A DNA stretch of 56,601 bases from Planctomycetota bacterium. Lineage in GTDB: Bacteria; Planctomycetota; Phycisphaerae; Sedimentisphaerales; Anaerobacaceae. The position numbers and the translations under genes are program-made. The stretch spans positions 1-56,601 of the forward strand of contig VRUK01000025.1 in NCBI GenBank assembly GCA_019456195.1, read 5' to 3'. Below the pieces are notes generated by a model. The model saw only the letters and a program-made list of their open reading frames with translations, was not told the origin of the DNA and made no database searches. This document shows, piece after piece, positions 9,317-18,420 of this stretch (positions within the stretch are counted from its first letter, which is position 1; each line of letters opens with the position of its first letter).

Positions 9317-10798
9317 TTACCATTTCCAGAGGTTTTTTATTTTGGACTCAAGCGTTCTTCGTATGTTTTTTAAATCCTGTTTGTCGGCGAGGTTTTCCTT
9401 CTCAATCCAGCCGGTTGCCATGTCATATAATTCCGGCGGCCGTGTTTCATTCAATATCAGCTTCCACCGGGCCGTACGCGCCATAGCTGTTTTGTTTTCA
9501 GCTTTCCATGTAAGGTTTTCTACGCGGGAGTGGAATGGGACATCGCTGTCGGAGTCATAAGCCGGTTCGGGATTATCGAAATAATTCGGCGGCAAATCAC
9601 TATAGGCGGCGGACGCGAAAACAGTAAAATCTTTTTCTTTTTTAGATTCACCACGCAGGAAGGATTTTAATGACCTGCCGGGAAGATTGCCGGGGATATT
9701 ACCGCCGGTCAAATCGGCCAGAGTCGGGAACAGGTCAACGCCCTGAGCCATATTATTTATGCGGATGCCGCGTTTTACCAGCCCCGGAGCGTGCCATATC
9801 ATAGGGACGTGAAGCAGTGAATCGTAAAGAAACATGCCTTTTCTAACCATACGGTGCTCGCCCATAAAGTCACCGTGGTCCGAAGTAAACACGACGATTG
9901 TATTATCGAGGAGTCCCCTGCTTCTAAGAGTTTTCATAATTCTGCCGACCTGATAATCCACACCCCATTCTATAGAGGCATAATAATATCTCATTGTCTC
10001 GGTGAGGTCTGAATCCTTTATGCGGTCGTAATGCAGGGCCCGGTACTGTTCATCCAGCCTGGCGCATAAATTTTCAGGATGTACGAACGGAGGAAGAACA
10101 ATTTCTTTACTGGAGTATTTGCTTGTATATTCGGAAGGCGCCATATAGGGCGGATGCGGGTCAAAATAACTGACGTGAAGAAAAAACGGCTCATTCTTTT
10201 TTGTTCTGTTAATAAAGTTTACAGCGTCGTCGGTATTCATCCGTGGGTGACACTTTTCTTCGGGCCATAATGTGTCACTGTGCCAATACGGCGGAACAAA
10301 TTTGCTGTAAGCTCTAAATGGTTCCCGGGCCCTAATCGAACACGAGTCCAGACCCCCAAGAACAGCTTTTGAATAGGTATGATTTTTACCAACCCATCCT
10401 GTCCGGTAACCACGCCGTTGAAAATAGCCCAGCATAGAGCCGGTAAGTGAATCTATTAATTTACTGCTTTTATTAGCAAGGCTGCCATGCTGATGCGGAT
10501 ATAGTCCACTGAATAAAGAAATTCTTGACGGAACACAGACAGGATTATTTACAAAAAAGTTTTCGTATAATGCTCCTGCCGCGGCCATTTTATCCAAATT
10601 GGGAGTGCGGGCGTTGGGATGTCCAAGACAGCTCAGGGCATCAAAACGCATTTGGTCGCAAATGATAAAGACCACATTTGGTGGTGGGCCGGAGCTTTTT
10701 CCCTTAAGGATTGAAGGAGCATTGAACGCAGTAACGGCGGCTGCCGATGTTTCTACTGTTTTCTTAAGAAAATCACGACGGTTCAGGATGTTGTTCAT
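9317..10798 (-). CDS. Formylglycine-dependent sulfatase (S1-type)
   Basis: 493 residues. The N-terminus NRRDFLKKTVETSAAAVTAF looks like a Tat signal. The alkaline-phosphatase-fold sulfatase signature is intact: PNVVFIICDQMRFD gives the first metal site, and VCVPSR contains the Cys (C88) that is converted to formylglycine, followed by SLFSGLYPHQHG. FTSDHGDFMGEH supplies the C-terminal metal ligands, close to N-acetylglucosamine or choline-sulfatase-like subfamilies, but the substrate cannot be fixed by eye. It heads the transcription unit GH127-PQQ-GH140. No formylglycine-generating enzyme is encoded in this window, so maturation must rely on a gene elsewhere. Confidence 0.93.
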   Translation of the reverse strand: MNNILNRRDFLKKTVETSAAAVTAFNAPSILKGKSSGPPPNVVFIICDQMRFDALSCLGHPNARTPNLDKMAAAGALYENFFVNNPVCVPSRISLFSGLYPHQHGSLANKSSKLIDSLTGSMLGYFQRRGYRTGWVGKNHTYSKAVLGGLDSCSIRAREPFRAYSKFVPPYWHSDTLWPEEKCHPRMNTDDAVNFINRTKKNEPFFLHVSYFDPHPPYMAPSEYTSKYSSKEIVLPPFVHPENLCARLDEQYRALHYDRIKDSDLTETMRYYYASIEWGVDYQVGRIMKTLRSRGLLDNTIVVFTSDHGDFMGEHRMVRKGMFLYDSLLHVPMIWHAPGLVKRGIRINNMAQGVDLFPTLADLTGGNIPGNLPGRSLKSFLRGESKKEKDFTVFASAAYSDLPPNYFDNPEPAYDSDSDVPFHSRVENLTWKAENKTAMARTARWKLILNETRPPELYDMATGWIEKENLADKQDLKNIRRTLESKIKNLWKW

Positions 10799-10892
10799 TT
10801 TAATCTTTCTTTAATGTTCAGGTCTTCGATAGTCCTTCGCGAATATTATAAGTCATTTTAACCAGTATTTCACCTATTGAGCTTTATTGATT

Positions 10893-10938
10893 GTAAAACA
10901 AGCGGGGCCTATACCGAATCGAATCAGTATAGGCCCCG
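10893..10938 (-). terminator. Rho-independent terminator of the LamG/Fn3 gene
   Basis: A perfect 12-bp inverted repeat, CGGGGCCTATAC (10903-10914) and GTATAGGCCCCG (10927-10938), with a 12-base loop. Read on the minus strand it is followed by CTTGTTTT. It lies about 50 bp after the stop of the LamG gene, separating it from the sulfatase operon. Confidence 0.85.
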
Positions 10939-10985
10939 AATTTACTCTAATCTGTTATCTAAACGACACAATCAACTACCTGGGA

Positions 10986-13139
10986 TTACGGAGCATAGAG
11001 ACGAATATCATCGAAGTACATCATGCCCGCCCCGCCGGCTACAGGATTATTTCTATTGCCAAGGCCGAGAGTAATCGTATTGACATTGGCAAGGTTTACA
11101 CCGAACGCCTGCAGGTCGATAGTCCATTCGGTCCAGGCAGAAGCCTTCGCCGCATCAGGATTATCATTGGTAACGGCCGCGCTGCCATTGAGGACAACAT
11201 ACATCGGTTCAGCGGCATTAGTCGGGGCGCCTCGGTACCAAATTGTTAAACTATTTACACCTTTGACTGTCCAGTCACGATTGGAAGTCAATGTCAAAGT
11301 AGCCTCTGATTTGCCAACGCCATTGTCGTATGCAAAAGGCATCGACTGACTGCCACCATGAACGATAGTCTGCTCGGCAAACGGAGGATTGGCATTACCA
11401 ACGACGGAGCCGTTTAATGCAGGGTTGTCAAATCCGTCCAGCCATACATTAAATATCCTGTTGCTCGCCGGGTCAGAGGGATCAAGGTCATTGTAAGATT
11501 CAAAATCTTCAATGATAAGGAAGCTGGCTGTGGCAAAGCTCCAGAGCGGGCCTGTCCACGGACTGTCGGCGTTGGCATTATTGGCCTCATCGACACGCCA
11601 GTAGTAAGTAGTATTCCACTCAAGCTGAGCCGGTTCATAGCTCTCAGAACCAAGATTTCCGCTGCCTTTATATTCAGGAGAACTCGTATCGGCGTTTTTT
11701 ACGGCATCTGCGTCAGTACCGAAATAGACCTCATGTGATGCACCAAAGACTCCAGGTGTCCAGGTTAGAATAGGTGTTTGCGTTACGTCCACAGCGCCAT
11801 TAGCCGGGCCAAGGGGCTCAACGGCGCCTTCTGTTGTAAAGCTCCAGACATCGCCTTTATGTGTAGCGAAGATATCGAACTCATCGACCCGCCAGTAGTA
11901 AGTCTTGGCCATTTTAAGTGTACCGGGAGTGTAATCCGTAGTACTATTAGGGAGACCGCCGGCGGCATTGTTAACATCGTCAAAATTGTCACCAAAATAT
12001 ACATAGTGCAGTTTCGAACCAAAACCCGCTGTCCATTCAAGGACAGGCTCCGGGATAACAGACTGGGCACCATCTGCCGGGTCTGGGAAGTAAGCTGTCT
12101 TTGGGGGAATACTAAAGCTCCAGACTTCGCCTTTCCACGGACTATTCGGCTCGGTATCATTGACCTCATCAATTCGCCAGTAGTACGTAGTACCGGGAGC
12201 AAGACCATCCGGATAAGGAAATCCGGGGAAGCCCACAACGAAAAACGTTGAGGCCTGATTACCCTGAAATACGCTTTCAGCTCCGGCGCTAACATCATCA
12301 AAATTCTCACCGAAGTACACATCGTGCGAGGCTGCGTTACCTCCCGATGACCAGCTCATGCTCAACCACGTATCCTCATGGAGGGTACCTTTATCCGGGA
12401 TTGGGCTATATGCATTTGGTCGAGCTGCAAGCTTTCTTACCTCGGCCGCCGACAACGCTCGGTTGTAAATACGTATCTCATCCATGAGGCCCTCAAAATA
12501 ACCATACGCCATTCCGCCAAAGTGGATTGGCGCATTTACCACTTCTCGTGGGGAAGTGAGGCCTATACGAACGTTACTGCCATTAAGGTAAATTGTCGGC
12601 TGTTTGTTGTCATAAACTATCATGATGTGATTCCAGTCACTTCCTATATCAGCCTGATATACAGCAGTTGCTGGCATATAGTTACTGCCATGCTCATAAA
12701 CTAAAATGCCATTTGTTCCGACAGATAGTCCCGCTCCGCCATCTGTTTCCCCTCCATGTTGCGGGTCGAATGCATATCTTTGACTATTTACCCCGCCCGT
12801 GCCGGATATCGATTCCGGATCAATTTCGTGAGTAGCCGAAGTTTTCAGCCATCCTCCGAAACTAAATGTATCAGTTGGTCTTCCATTAGCTCCTACGGTA
12901 ACATCATCATCGATTCCATCAAAGCCTAAAGCGAATCCTTTTTGACCGGCTTGCTGGTAAAGTACGCCCTGGGCGGATGTGCTGTCATTATGATTATCGC
13001 TCTGGTCAAATAATGTTCCACTTGCTTCCTCAAACTTCCACCAACCAACAAGGCTCGGGTCAGTATCTTGTGCTATGCTATTCAGAGGTAGGCCCAGCAA
13101 CAAAATAAAAGAAACCAAATACATCAATTTTCTACACAT
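10986..13139 (-). CDS. Exported LamG / Fn3-like multidomain protein
   Basis: 717 residues with a signal peptide (hydrophobic 6-22, cleavage near SIAQ). Residues about 28-235 form a LamG/concanavalin-A-like jelly roll ('VGWWKFEEASG', 'DEIRIYNRALSAAEV'). Then follow three similar repeats of about 95 residues, each with a 'VYFG..FDDV' strand and a 'TYYWR(I/V)DE' strand followed by W.F, resembling Fn3-like modules. The last 170 residues begin IIEDFESYND and end MMYFDDIRLYAP, the form of a carbohydrate-binding C-terminal beta-sandwich. Such architecture suggests surface or matrix glycan binding. AAGGAGG six bases before the ATG supports the start. Its own terminator and the palindrome upstream suggest separate regulation. 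Confidence 0.88.
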   Translation of the reverse strand: MCRKLMYLVSFILLLGLPLNSIAQDTDPSLVGWWKFEEASGTLFDQSDNHNDSTSAQGVLYQQAGQKGFALGFDGIDDDVTVGANGRPTDTFSFGGWLKTSATHEIDPESISGTGGVNSQRYAFDPQHGGETDGGAGLSVGTNGILVYEHGSNYMPATAVYQADIGSDWNHIMIVYDNKQPTIYLNGSNVRIGLTSPREVVNAPIHFGGMAYGYFEGLMDEIRIYNRALSAAEVRKLAARPNAYSPIPDKGTLHEDTWLSMSWSSGGNAASHDVYFGENFDDVSAGAESVFQGNQASTFFVVGFPGFPYPDGLAPGTTYYWRIDEVNDTEPNSPWKGEVWSFSIPPKTAYFPDPADGAQSVIPEPVLEWTAGFGSKLHYVYFGDNFDDVNNAAGGLPNSTTDYTPGTLKMAKTYYWRVDEFDIFATHKGDVWSFTTEGAVEPLGPANGAVDVTQTPILTWTPGVFGASHEVYFGTDADAVKNADTSSPEYKGSGNLGSESYEPAQLEWNTTYYWRVDEANNANADSPWTGPLWSFATASFLIIEDFESYNDLDPSDPASNRIFNVWLDGFDNPALNGSVVGNANPPFAEQTIVHGGSQSMPFAYDNGVGKSEATLTLTSNRDWTVKGVNSLTIWYRGAPTNAAEPMYVVLNGSAAVTNDNPDAAKASAWTEWTIDLQAFGVNLANVNTITLGLGNRNNPVAGGAGMMYFDDIRLYAP

Positions 13140-13175
13140 AACAGTCCTCCTTGTAAAAGAGTAAAATTACCATGC

Positions 13176-13191
13176 TTTGGCACGTACCAAA
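13176..13191. promoter_or_regulatory. Operator-like palindrome upstream of the LamG gene
   Basis: TTTGGCACGTACCAAA is a 16-bp near-perfect palindrome (one mismatch) centred 45 bp before the LamG start codon. Its ACGT core recalls GntR- or LacI-type sugar-regulator operators, such as AraR boxes, but with different arms. A half-site, TTGGCACGT on the minus strand, occurs near 40979-40987 before another pilin-like gene. Function is inferred. Confidence 0.45.
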
Positions 13192-13212
13192 ATCCCGACC
13201 TTCCGGGATTTT
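13189..13212. promoter_or_regulatory. Hairpin in the LamG leader
   Basis: AAAATCCCG (13189-13197) and CGGGATTTT (13204-13212) form a perfect 9-bp stem with a 6-base loop. Its left arm shares the last A residues with the palindrome at 13176-13191. On either strand it looks like a terminator or attenuator; it lies 50-73 bp before the LamG start, so it could act in the leader RNA. Confidence 0.5.
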
Positions 13213-13526
13213 CTTCGATAAGCATTTAGAATTCTTACCTACACCAAAAGAATATTCCTTCTGACCTGCCACTACCTCCTTCTTTCAAAAGCTCGGTGTT
13301 AAAATGTTATTTGAAATGCATAAATATTTCCTTGCGAAGTACAAAGTCGTTACTTAAACTCAATGCTTCACTCATCACCTTCCGCTAAAATAATTCATCC
13401 TTAAATCAGATAGATATGGCTTGTCGGAAGACTAAAGTCCACAGCTTTTCTATATAATGTATACCAAATCCCCCATCTTCCCGTCAAGAAAAAAATAGCG
13501 ATTAATCATGCTTATCAGTTTTTTTA

Positions 13527-13556
13527 TTGGTAGAGAAAAACGATATGATGTATAAT
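13527..13556 (+). promoter_or_regulatory. Sigma70-like promoter for the pilin-like gene
   Basis: TTGGTA (13527-13532), an 18-bp spacer and TATAAT (13551-13556). It sits 113 bp before the chosen start codon of the pilin-like gene. Confidence 0.5.
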
Positions 13557-13668
13557 ATGTTCTGAAATGGTATTCAGGAAAAAATACAAAACCCTAATGA
13601 AACAGGAGGAACATTTCGCGCATCTCTTAAAGTTATAACAAATGCAGTTTGAAATGGAAGGTGGTTAT

Positions 13669-14487
13669 ATGTACAAATCAAGAGGGTTCACGTTAATAGA
13701 ATTATTGGTTGTAATTGCCATTATTGCATTGTTAATGGCGATATTGATGCCGGCCCTGGCACGAGCGAGGAACCAGGCAAGGACGGTTTCCTGTCAGGCG
13801 CTGCTCAAACAATGGGGGATTATCTGGTCAATGTATTGCCAGGACAACGATGGTTATTTCAGTGTAGGCCAGGTTGGCGGCTCCGGGTGGCATCGGGGTG
13901 AATGGATTATTTGTCTGCGTTCTTTGTACCGGACAAAGACAAAAATTCTAAGGTGTCCGATGGCCACAAAGAGACTCCCTACCGGAGAAGAGTGGGGTGG
14001 TCCATTCCATACGTACTATATGCCGGTTGGTGGAAGTGGAAGCACTGGAGGCGGTGAAGAACCCAGCTACGGAGGAAATAACTGGATTTATCATCCGCCG
14101 GCGGGAGTTGCGAATATTCAGAGTCGTCCCACGGAATGGAACTGGAGGACGCCAAATACCAAGGGCTCAGCTAATGCGCCCGTGTTAGGAGATGCGATGT
14201 GGAGGGGAGGCGGCCCTTATGAAAACGGTACTCGCGGCGACCCTGCTCCCTTACATGACGGCCAGTGGTTGGGTTACAACAGAGAAATGATGCATTTTGC
14301 CATCAACCGGCACAACGGATTTGTAAATCAAGTTTTCATGGACTGGTCCGTCAGGAAGGTTGGACTTAAAGAGTTGTGGAAACTCAAATGGCACAAAGAG
14401 TACAATATTAACGGCCCCTGGACTACAGCCGGCGGGGTAACGGCAAGTGACTGGCCGGATTGGATGAGAAGCTTCAAGGAATATTAG
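13669..14487 (+). CDS. Pilin-like protein with prepilin cleavage/methylation motif
   Basis: 272 residues from ATG 13669, chosen over the in-frame ATG 13642 because GGAAGGTGG lies just upstream. [20 protein letters not shown] is a class III (type IV pilin/pseudopilin) signal with the processing site at G-F and Glu at +5. A large globular domain follows with [16 protein letters not shown]. Near the C-terminus [12 protein letters not shown] matches the H-X9-DG element common in planctomycete DUF1559-like proteins, with W replacing G. No secretion ATPase or prepilin peptidase is nearby, as is usual for these orphan pilin-like genes, whose role is unknown. Confidence 0.88.
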   Translation: MYKSRGFTLIELLVVIAIIALLMAILMPALARARNQARTVSCQALLKQWGIIWSMYCQDNDGYFSVGQVGGSGWHRGEWIICLRSLYRTKTKILRCPMATKRLPTGEEWGGPFHTYYMPVGGSGSTGGGEEPSYGGNNWIYHPPAGVANIQSRPTEWNWRTPNTKGSANAPVLGDAMWRGGGPYENGTRGDPAPLHDGQWLGYNREMMHFAINRHNGFVNQVFMDWSVRKVGLKELWKLKWHKEYNINGPWTTAGGVTASDWPDWMRSFKEY

Positions 14488-14541
14488 CGGCAGTAAAGGG
14501 CCTGTTTTTTTCGTATAGTAAAACCCGCGATAAAGGTGACA

Positions 14542-15111
14542 CTATTTCCATTTGCATTTGCGAGTTGTCAGGCGATGCTCGCCGTGGCAATCCGTACAAT
14601 ATTTTTTATCGTTGTTGTCCGCGAAGAGGGGCTTGTGCTGTTCGGTGTCGATTTTGTCTTTAGTATGGCAACCCATACAGAATGGATTAATCTTTTCTCG
14701 CGGATACATTGTTTCAGGTGCTGTGCCGTTTCCGCCTGATGCCCATGATTCATCAGCGATATGTTCGTCGGACTCGCCGTGACAATATGCGCAGCCCATA
14801 CCCTGACGTGCGTGAGTTACGGCAATTTTTTCCTGCATGTAGTTGACATGGCAGACAAAGCATCGGCTATTATCAGCCGTCGATTCGGATGACAAATCTC
14901 CGCCCGGCTCATCATCAAGTAATAATAGAGGTTCATCATCGAGTAACAGAAGCGGTTCATCCTCCGTTTCAGCTTCTGTGGATGTTACGGATTCTATGCT
15001 GATCACAGGTTCCGGTTTTGCCTGTTCTTTTTGAGTTGATTTTACGTTTTGGCAACAAGCTCCGACAACAACTACGACCCCGAGAATGAGCATCAAGAAA
15101 TAATATTTCAT
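14542..15111 (-). CDS. Tetraheme c-type cytochrome lipoprotein
   Basis: 189 residues with an apparent lipoprotein signal (hydrophobic 4-17, VGAC with Cys19). Residues 50-70 are an acidic low-complexity linker containing the tandem unit DDEPLLLL. Four CxxCH haem motifs follow: CFVCH (84-88), CAYCH (107-111), CMGCH (145-149) and CTDCH (172-176). Further histidines, for example in VTHARQG and EQHK, could be distal ligands. The pattern fits a small membrane-anchored multihaem electron carrier with doubled-CxxCH-like pairs. It lies 88 bp downstream of the aldo/keto-reductase-like gene on the same strand and converges with the pilin gene. Its partner is unknown. Confidence 0.87.
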   Translation of the reverse strand: MKYYFLMLILGVVVVVGACCQNVKSTQKEQAKPEPVISIESVTSTEAETEDEPLLLLDDEPLLLLDDEPGGDLSSESTADNSRCFVCHVNYMQEKIAVTHARQGMGCAYCHGESDEHIADESWASGGNGTAPETMYPREKINPFCMGCHTKDKIDTEQHKPLFADNNDKKYCTDCHGEHRLTTRKCKWK

Positions 15112-15199
15112 ACTTTCTTTCTTTGTATTAATTTAGACGACAAGACATGCGCTATTACTTTAACACAAAACGAACTGTTAATTGGACAAAGGTTACAGT

Positions 15200-16207
15200 T
15201 TAGACATACTGCCAGTTCTTGAGCCACTGGTAATTTTTCGGAAGTACTGCCAGGGTCTCTTTGTTTACGTTGTCCAGTTCAGCCTTTTCTTTGATATCGA
15301 GCTGGCGGCGTTCCATAATGGCCTTTGCGACATTATTAACATAATGCATACTGTTCATTCCCGGGATTGGGATTACAGTGTTGGTGTTCAATATGTATCG
15401 AATGGCCAGGCGGGCGCGTCGATCTTGTTCTGTCTGGTCGCCTCTGCTGAAGAGTGAGCCGGCGGCAAAAGGCTTGATACCGAAGGCGCCGACATCCTGC
15501 TTCTTAAGGGCTTCGAAGACACTGTCTTTCGGGGCTCTTTTGCTCATCGTAGTAAACGGGAAACAAACGCAATCAATTTGCGGGAAATACTCAATCATAA
15601 ACTTGATCCATCTGCGGTCATGTGATGAGAAGCCGATGAAACGTGCCTTGCCCTGTTTTTTAGCTTTTTCCAGAGCGCCGACAACTTCACAGGAAGTGTT
15701 GAATGAATGTCTTCCGCCCGGTTCGTAACAGGTGATACGCCATAGATCGGTATATTCCTGTTTTGATTCTTTAAGCAATCCATCCAGAACTTCCATCAGT
15801 TTTTTGGTGGTGCGGTATTCTGTCTGGCGTGCTTCTTTGCCGCAATGTGAAAGTGCCAGATACATTTTGTCGCGGCGCCCTTTAAGGGCTTTGGAATCTC
15901 TGATGACCTCGCCTCTCGTGCAGGCATCGATGTAATTAATACCTACGTCTATGGCGCGGCTGACAATATCATTGCGTTCGGCCTGTTTGCTTCTGGAGTG
16001 CCCGCCGAGGCAAACCGCGGAGATCATAAGATTGGTCTTGCCCTGCCGGCGATATTCCATATTCTGGTTGTAGTTGAGAATCTTGGATGTATTAACTGGA
16101 GCAGCTTTGGCATTGTTGCTGGCGGCTCCGAGTCCGACAGCTACACCTGCGGCGGCTATTGCACTGTTCTGCATAAATCGGCGTCGAGTAACTTTATTAT
16201 TGTCCAT
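15200..16207 (-). CDS. Tat-exported aldo/keto-reductase-like protein lacking most of the catalytic tetrad
   Basis: 335 residues; TRRRFMQNSAIAAAGVAVGL is a Tat signal. The fold is that of an aldo/keto reductase: MEYRRQGKTNLMISAVCLGG, GINYIDAC, FIGFSSHDRR, AFGIKPFA and the C-terminal IPIPGM. Of the catalytic tetrad only Asp94 remains. The Tyr position is Gly99, the Lys position Ser120 and the His position Thr159 (DLWRIT instead of D-L-x-x-x-H). The homologue at 18.4 kb shows the same Ser and Thr, so this is a family trait and not random decay. AAAGGAG seven bases before ATG supports the start. It probably follows the LamG gene 30 bp upstream in one transcript. Function unknown; hydride transfer by the usual mechanism is unlikely. 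Confidence 0.85.
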   Translation of the reverse strand: MDNNKVTRRRFMQNSAIAAAGVAVGLGAASNNAKAAPVNTSKILNYNQNMEYRRQGKTNLMISAVCLGGHSRSKQAERNDIVSRAIDVGINYIDACTRGEVIRDSKALKGRRDKMYLALSHCGKEARQTEYRTTKKLMEVLDGLLKESKQEYTDLWRITCYEPGGRHSFNTSCEVVGALEKAKKQGKARFIGFSSHDRRWIKFMIEYFPQIDCVCFPFTTMSKRAPKDSVFEALKKQDVGAFGIKPFAAGSLFSRGDQTEQDRRARLAIRYILNTNTVIPIPGMNSMHYVNNVAKAIMERRQLDIKEKAELDNVNKETLAVLPKNYQWLKNWQYV

Positions 16208-16237
16208 TGTTTATCTCCTTTCACGTCTTAGAGATTT

Positions 16238-17002
16238 TCATTTTGATTTGGTTAACGGCTTATTAGTCTGCAATTTATAGATGGCGTTTATTTCATCTTC
16301 TGAAAGAGCACGGTTGTAGATACGGACATCGTCGATTGTTCCTTTGAATCCGTCGCCTATGGTGACGTCCAACTCGTTGCCGGTGTCAATAGGCCAGAGG
16401 TCCAAAAGTCCGATGTCATGGATTTCGGCAAGGACCCCGTCCTTATAAAGTTTGACATCATCATAGAGATTCGGCAGTTCCGCTTCCTCCACTACTGCTG
16501 CTACATGATGCCAACGGTCGTCGTCGGTCTCTTCGTTGATATAGAGGTATCCACCATTGGGTCTTATACCAATACGGCCCCTGATAAATCCGAATGTAAA
16601 CATCTTACCGAAATCATCCATGCCCCAGGACATGATTTCGCCTTTTGTTTCTGCCGTCCTGCACCATGCTGCTACGGTTCGGGGTAGCGTTCCTGTAACA
16701 CCTTTGTATTTGGTTATCTGTACAAAACCGTCACCGCGGCCGAACTTCAGAGCTTTTGATATCCTCCCTGAGGCAGAATCTTTTTTGAAAGATAAACCTT
16801 CTCTGAGGAATCCCTTGTGATTGTGTTTCGAAGAGTCCGCAGCGATTATGCCTGATGTCTCGTCGAACTTCCACCAACCGGCAAGATTCGGGTCGGTATC
16901 AAGAGTTGTTGGCTTGTCCCCGGCCTGGGTAAAAGTAGTCCACGTCAGGCATAGTATTAACGCTAAACTAAAAAAAATTGAAAAATATGGCCTTCTACTC
17001 AT
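16238..17002 (-). CDS. Exported LamG-domain protein
   Basis: 254 residues from ATG 17002, chosen because AGGAG precedes it by about 9 bases; the in-frame ATG 17047 has no such site. A signal peptide spans about residues 5-27 (FSLALILCLTWTTFTQAG). The rest is one LamG/concanavalin-A-like domain: LAGWWKFDETSG, DRWHHVAAVV, LYKDGVLA and DDVRIYNRALSEDEI. It is a single-domain relative of the N-terminus of the protein at 10986-13139. Its start faces the plus-strand operon at 17.2 kb, so the two units are divergently transcribed. It may bind glycans at the cell surface together with the downstream reductase-like protein. Confidence 0.85.
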   Translation of the reverse strand: MSRRPYFSIFFSLALILCLTWTTFTQAGDKPTTLDTDPNLAGWWKFDETSGIIAADSSKHNHKGFLREGLSFKKDSASGRISKALKFGRGDGFVQITKYKGVTGTLPRTVAAWCRTAETKGEIMSWGMDDFGKMFTFGFIRGRIGIRPNGGYLYINEETDDDRWHHVAAVVEEAELPNLYDDVKLYKDGVLAEIHDIGLLDLWPIDTGNELDVTIGDGFKGTIDDVRIYNRALSEDEINAIYKLQTNKPLTKSK

Positions 17003-17178
17003 AATACCTCTCCTAAATTTCATATTTCCCATTTTGAATCTGCCCATTGTCGAAATTGAAATTCAATTGTACTAATATATCAAAATTTGTGTCGAAAAAC
17101 AAACTGATATGACTTTTTTTGAAATATTTTATTCAGATGAATTTACGAAACATAAAATGCATGGTAAGGTTGAAGAGG

Positions 17179-17207
17179 TTGAAAAACAAGACAGGATTTG
17201 TTATACT
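17179..17207 (+). promoter_or_regulatory. Sigma70-like promoter of the GH51/sulfatase operon
   Basis: TTGAAA (17179-17184), a 17-bp spacer and TATACT (17202-17207), 55 bp before the ATG at 17262. It is the best promoter match seen ahead of the plus-strand operon running to 24373. Confidence 0.6.
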
Positions 17208-17261
17208 TCAAATCTTTCTGTAAATTGGACTATTACCGAGTAAATGTTAAAGGAGATGAAG

Positions 17262-18278
17262 ATGAACAAGACAAAACATTCCATTAATCTTTTTACGCTG
17301 GTTTTTGCGTTATTGACTTTCCTTTTAGCCGGTGTGGTTAATGCCCAGTCAGGAATCGTTCTCAGAGGGCGCAGAGGCCCGGGCAAGGGCAAACATATAG
17401 TTTTTGTCATTGGCGATGATGAATACCGCTCCGAGGACCTGATGCCACAGCTTGCCAAGATATTAGCTGTTCGGCAGGGTTTTAAGTGCACCATGCTGTT
17501 TGCCGTAAACAAAGAGACCGGCGAGATAGACCCGAGGACACTTGATAATATTCCCGGGCTCAAAACTCTCGAAAAGGCCGATCTGATGGTGATGTTCCTG
17601 CGTTTCCGTGAGCTGCCTGATAAACAGATGAAATACATCATTGACTATACGAACTCAGGTAAGCCCATTATAGGTTTGAGGACAGCCACGCATGCGTTCA
17701 ATTACACCAAAAATAAAAAGGGTCCCTACGCCAAATACACTTTTAGAAGCAAGGAATTGGATGGTGGATATGGTCGACAGGTTTTTGGTGAGACGTGGAT
17801 TAATCACTATGGACATCACAATGTGGAAAGTACTCGCGGGCTTATCGCGAAAGGTATGAAAAACCACCCGATAGTAAAAGGTATTGAAGATATCTGGGGC
17901 CCTTCCGATGTTTACGGTTTAACAACCCTAACTGGCGATTCCAAGCCTTTGATTATGGGACAGGTTCTTTCCGGTATGGAGCCGAAAGATAAGCCTAATC
18001 CGGATAAGAAACTTGTGCCTGTTGCCTGGACAAAGACCTACACTGGCGAGAAAGGCAAGTCCGCCCGCGTTTTCACAACGACAATGGGACACTCGTTTGA
18101 CTTCAATAGCGAAGGTTTCCGGCGCCTGCTTGTGAACGCCTGCTTCTGGGCGATGAAAATGGAAGATAAGATTCCGGCCAAAAGTAATGTCGATTTTGTC
18201 GGCGAGTATAATCCAAATCAGATTGGTATGGGTAAGCATAAAAAAGGCCTGAAACCGTCGGATCATAAGCTTAAGTGA
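17262..18278 (+). CDS. Exported ThuA-like domain protein
   Basis: 338 residues from ATG 17262, chosen because AAAGGAG lies six bases upstream; earlier in-frame ATGs overlap that site. A signal peptide covers about residues 1-28 (LLAGVVNAQ). The class I glutamine-amidotransferase-like ThuA fold is seen in KHIVFVIGDDEYRSED, then LEKADLMVMFLRFRELPD, GKPIIGLRTATHAF and VFTTTMGHSFDF. Proteins of this family are common next to reductases and sulfatases in planctomycetes; a role in sugar metabolism has been proposed from trehalose utilisation protein ThuA, but the reaction is unsettled. It is the first gene of a five-gene operon. Confidence 0.85.
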   Translation: MNKTKHSINLFTLVFALLTFLLAGVVNAQSGIVLRGRRGPGKGKHIVFVIGDDEYRSEDLMPQLAKILAVRQGFKCTMLFAVNKETGEIDPRTLDNIPGLKTLEKADLMVMFLRFRELPDKQMKYIIDYTNSGKPIIGLRTATHAFNYTKNKKGPYAKYTFRSKELDGGYGRQVFGETWINHYGHHNVESTRGLIAKGMKNHPIVKGIEDIWGPSDVYGLTTLTGDSKPLIMGQVLSGMEPKDKPNPDKKLVPVAWTKTYTGEKGKSARVFTTTMGHSFDFNSEGFRRLLVNACFWAMKMEDKIPAKSNVDFVGEYNPNQIGMGKHKKGLKPSDHKLK

Positions 18279-18420
18279 ACCCCCTGCATCCAACGGTGAT
18301 TTATAAATACCTATATTAAATTGAATCTCTGGGGAAAAAATAGTATTTTATCTATACATAAACTCAACGACGTAGCTGAGTTGACTCTGAATCAGACATA
18401 TAAGGTTTGAGGAGAAAACT

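Larger units (their letters stand above)
13140..13668. other. Divergent intergenic region, no gene seen
   Basis: About 530 bp between the divergent LamG and pilin-like genes. It holds an operator-like palindrome (13176-13191), a hairpin (13189-13212) on the LamG side and a sigma70-like promoter (13527-13556) on the pilin side. No coding potential was recognised in the middle. Confidence 0.7.

Noticed and set aside
11783..12322. 179-residue minus-strand ORF
   Set aside because: It overlaps the LamG/Fn3 gene in another frame and has no domain or ribosome binding site.
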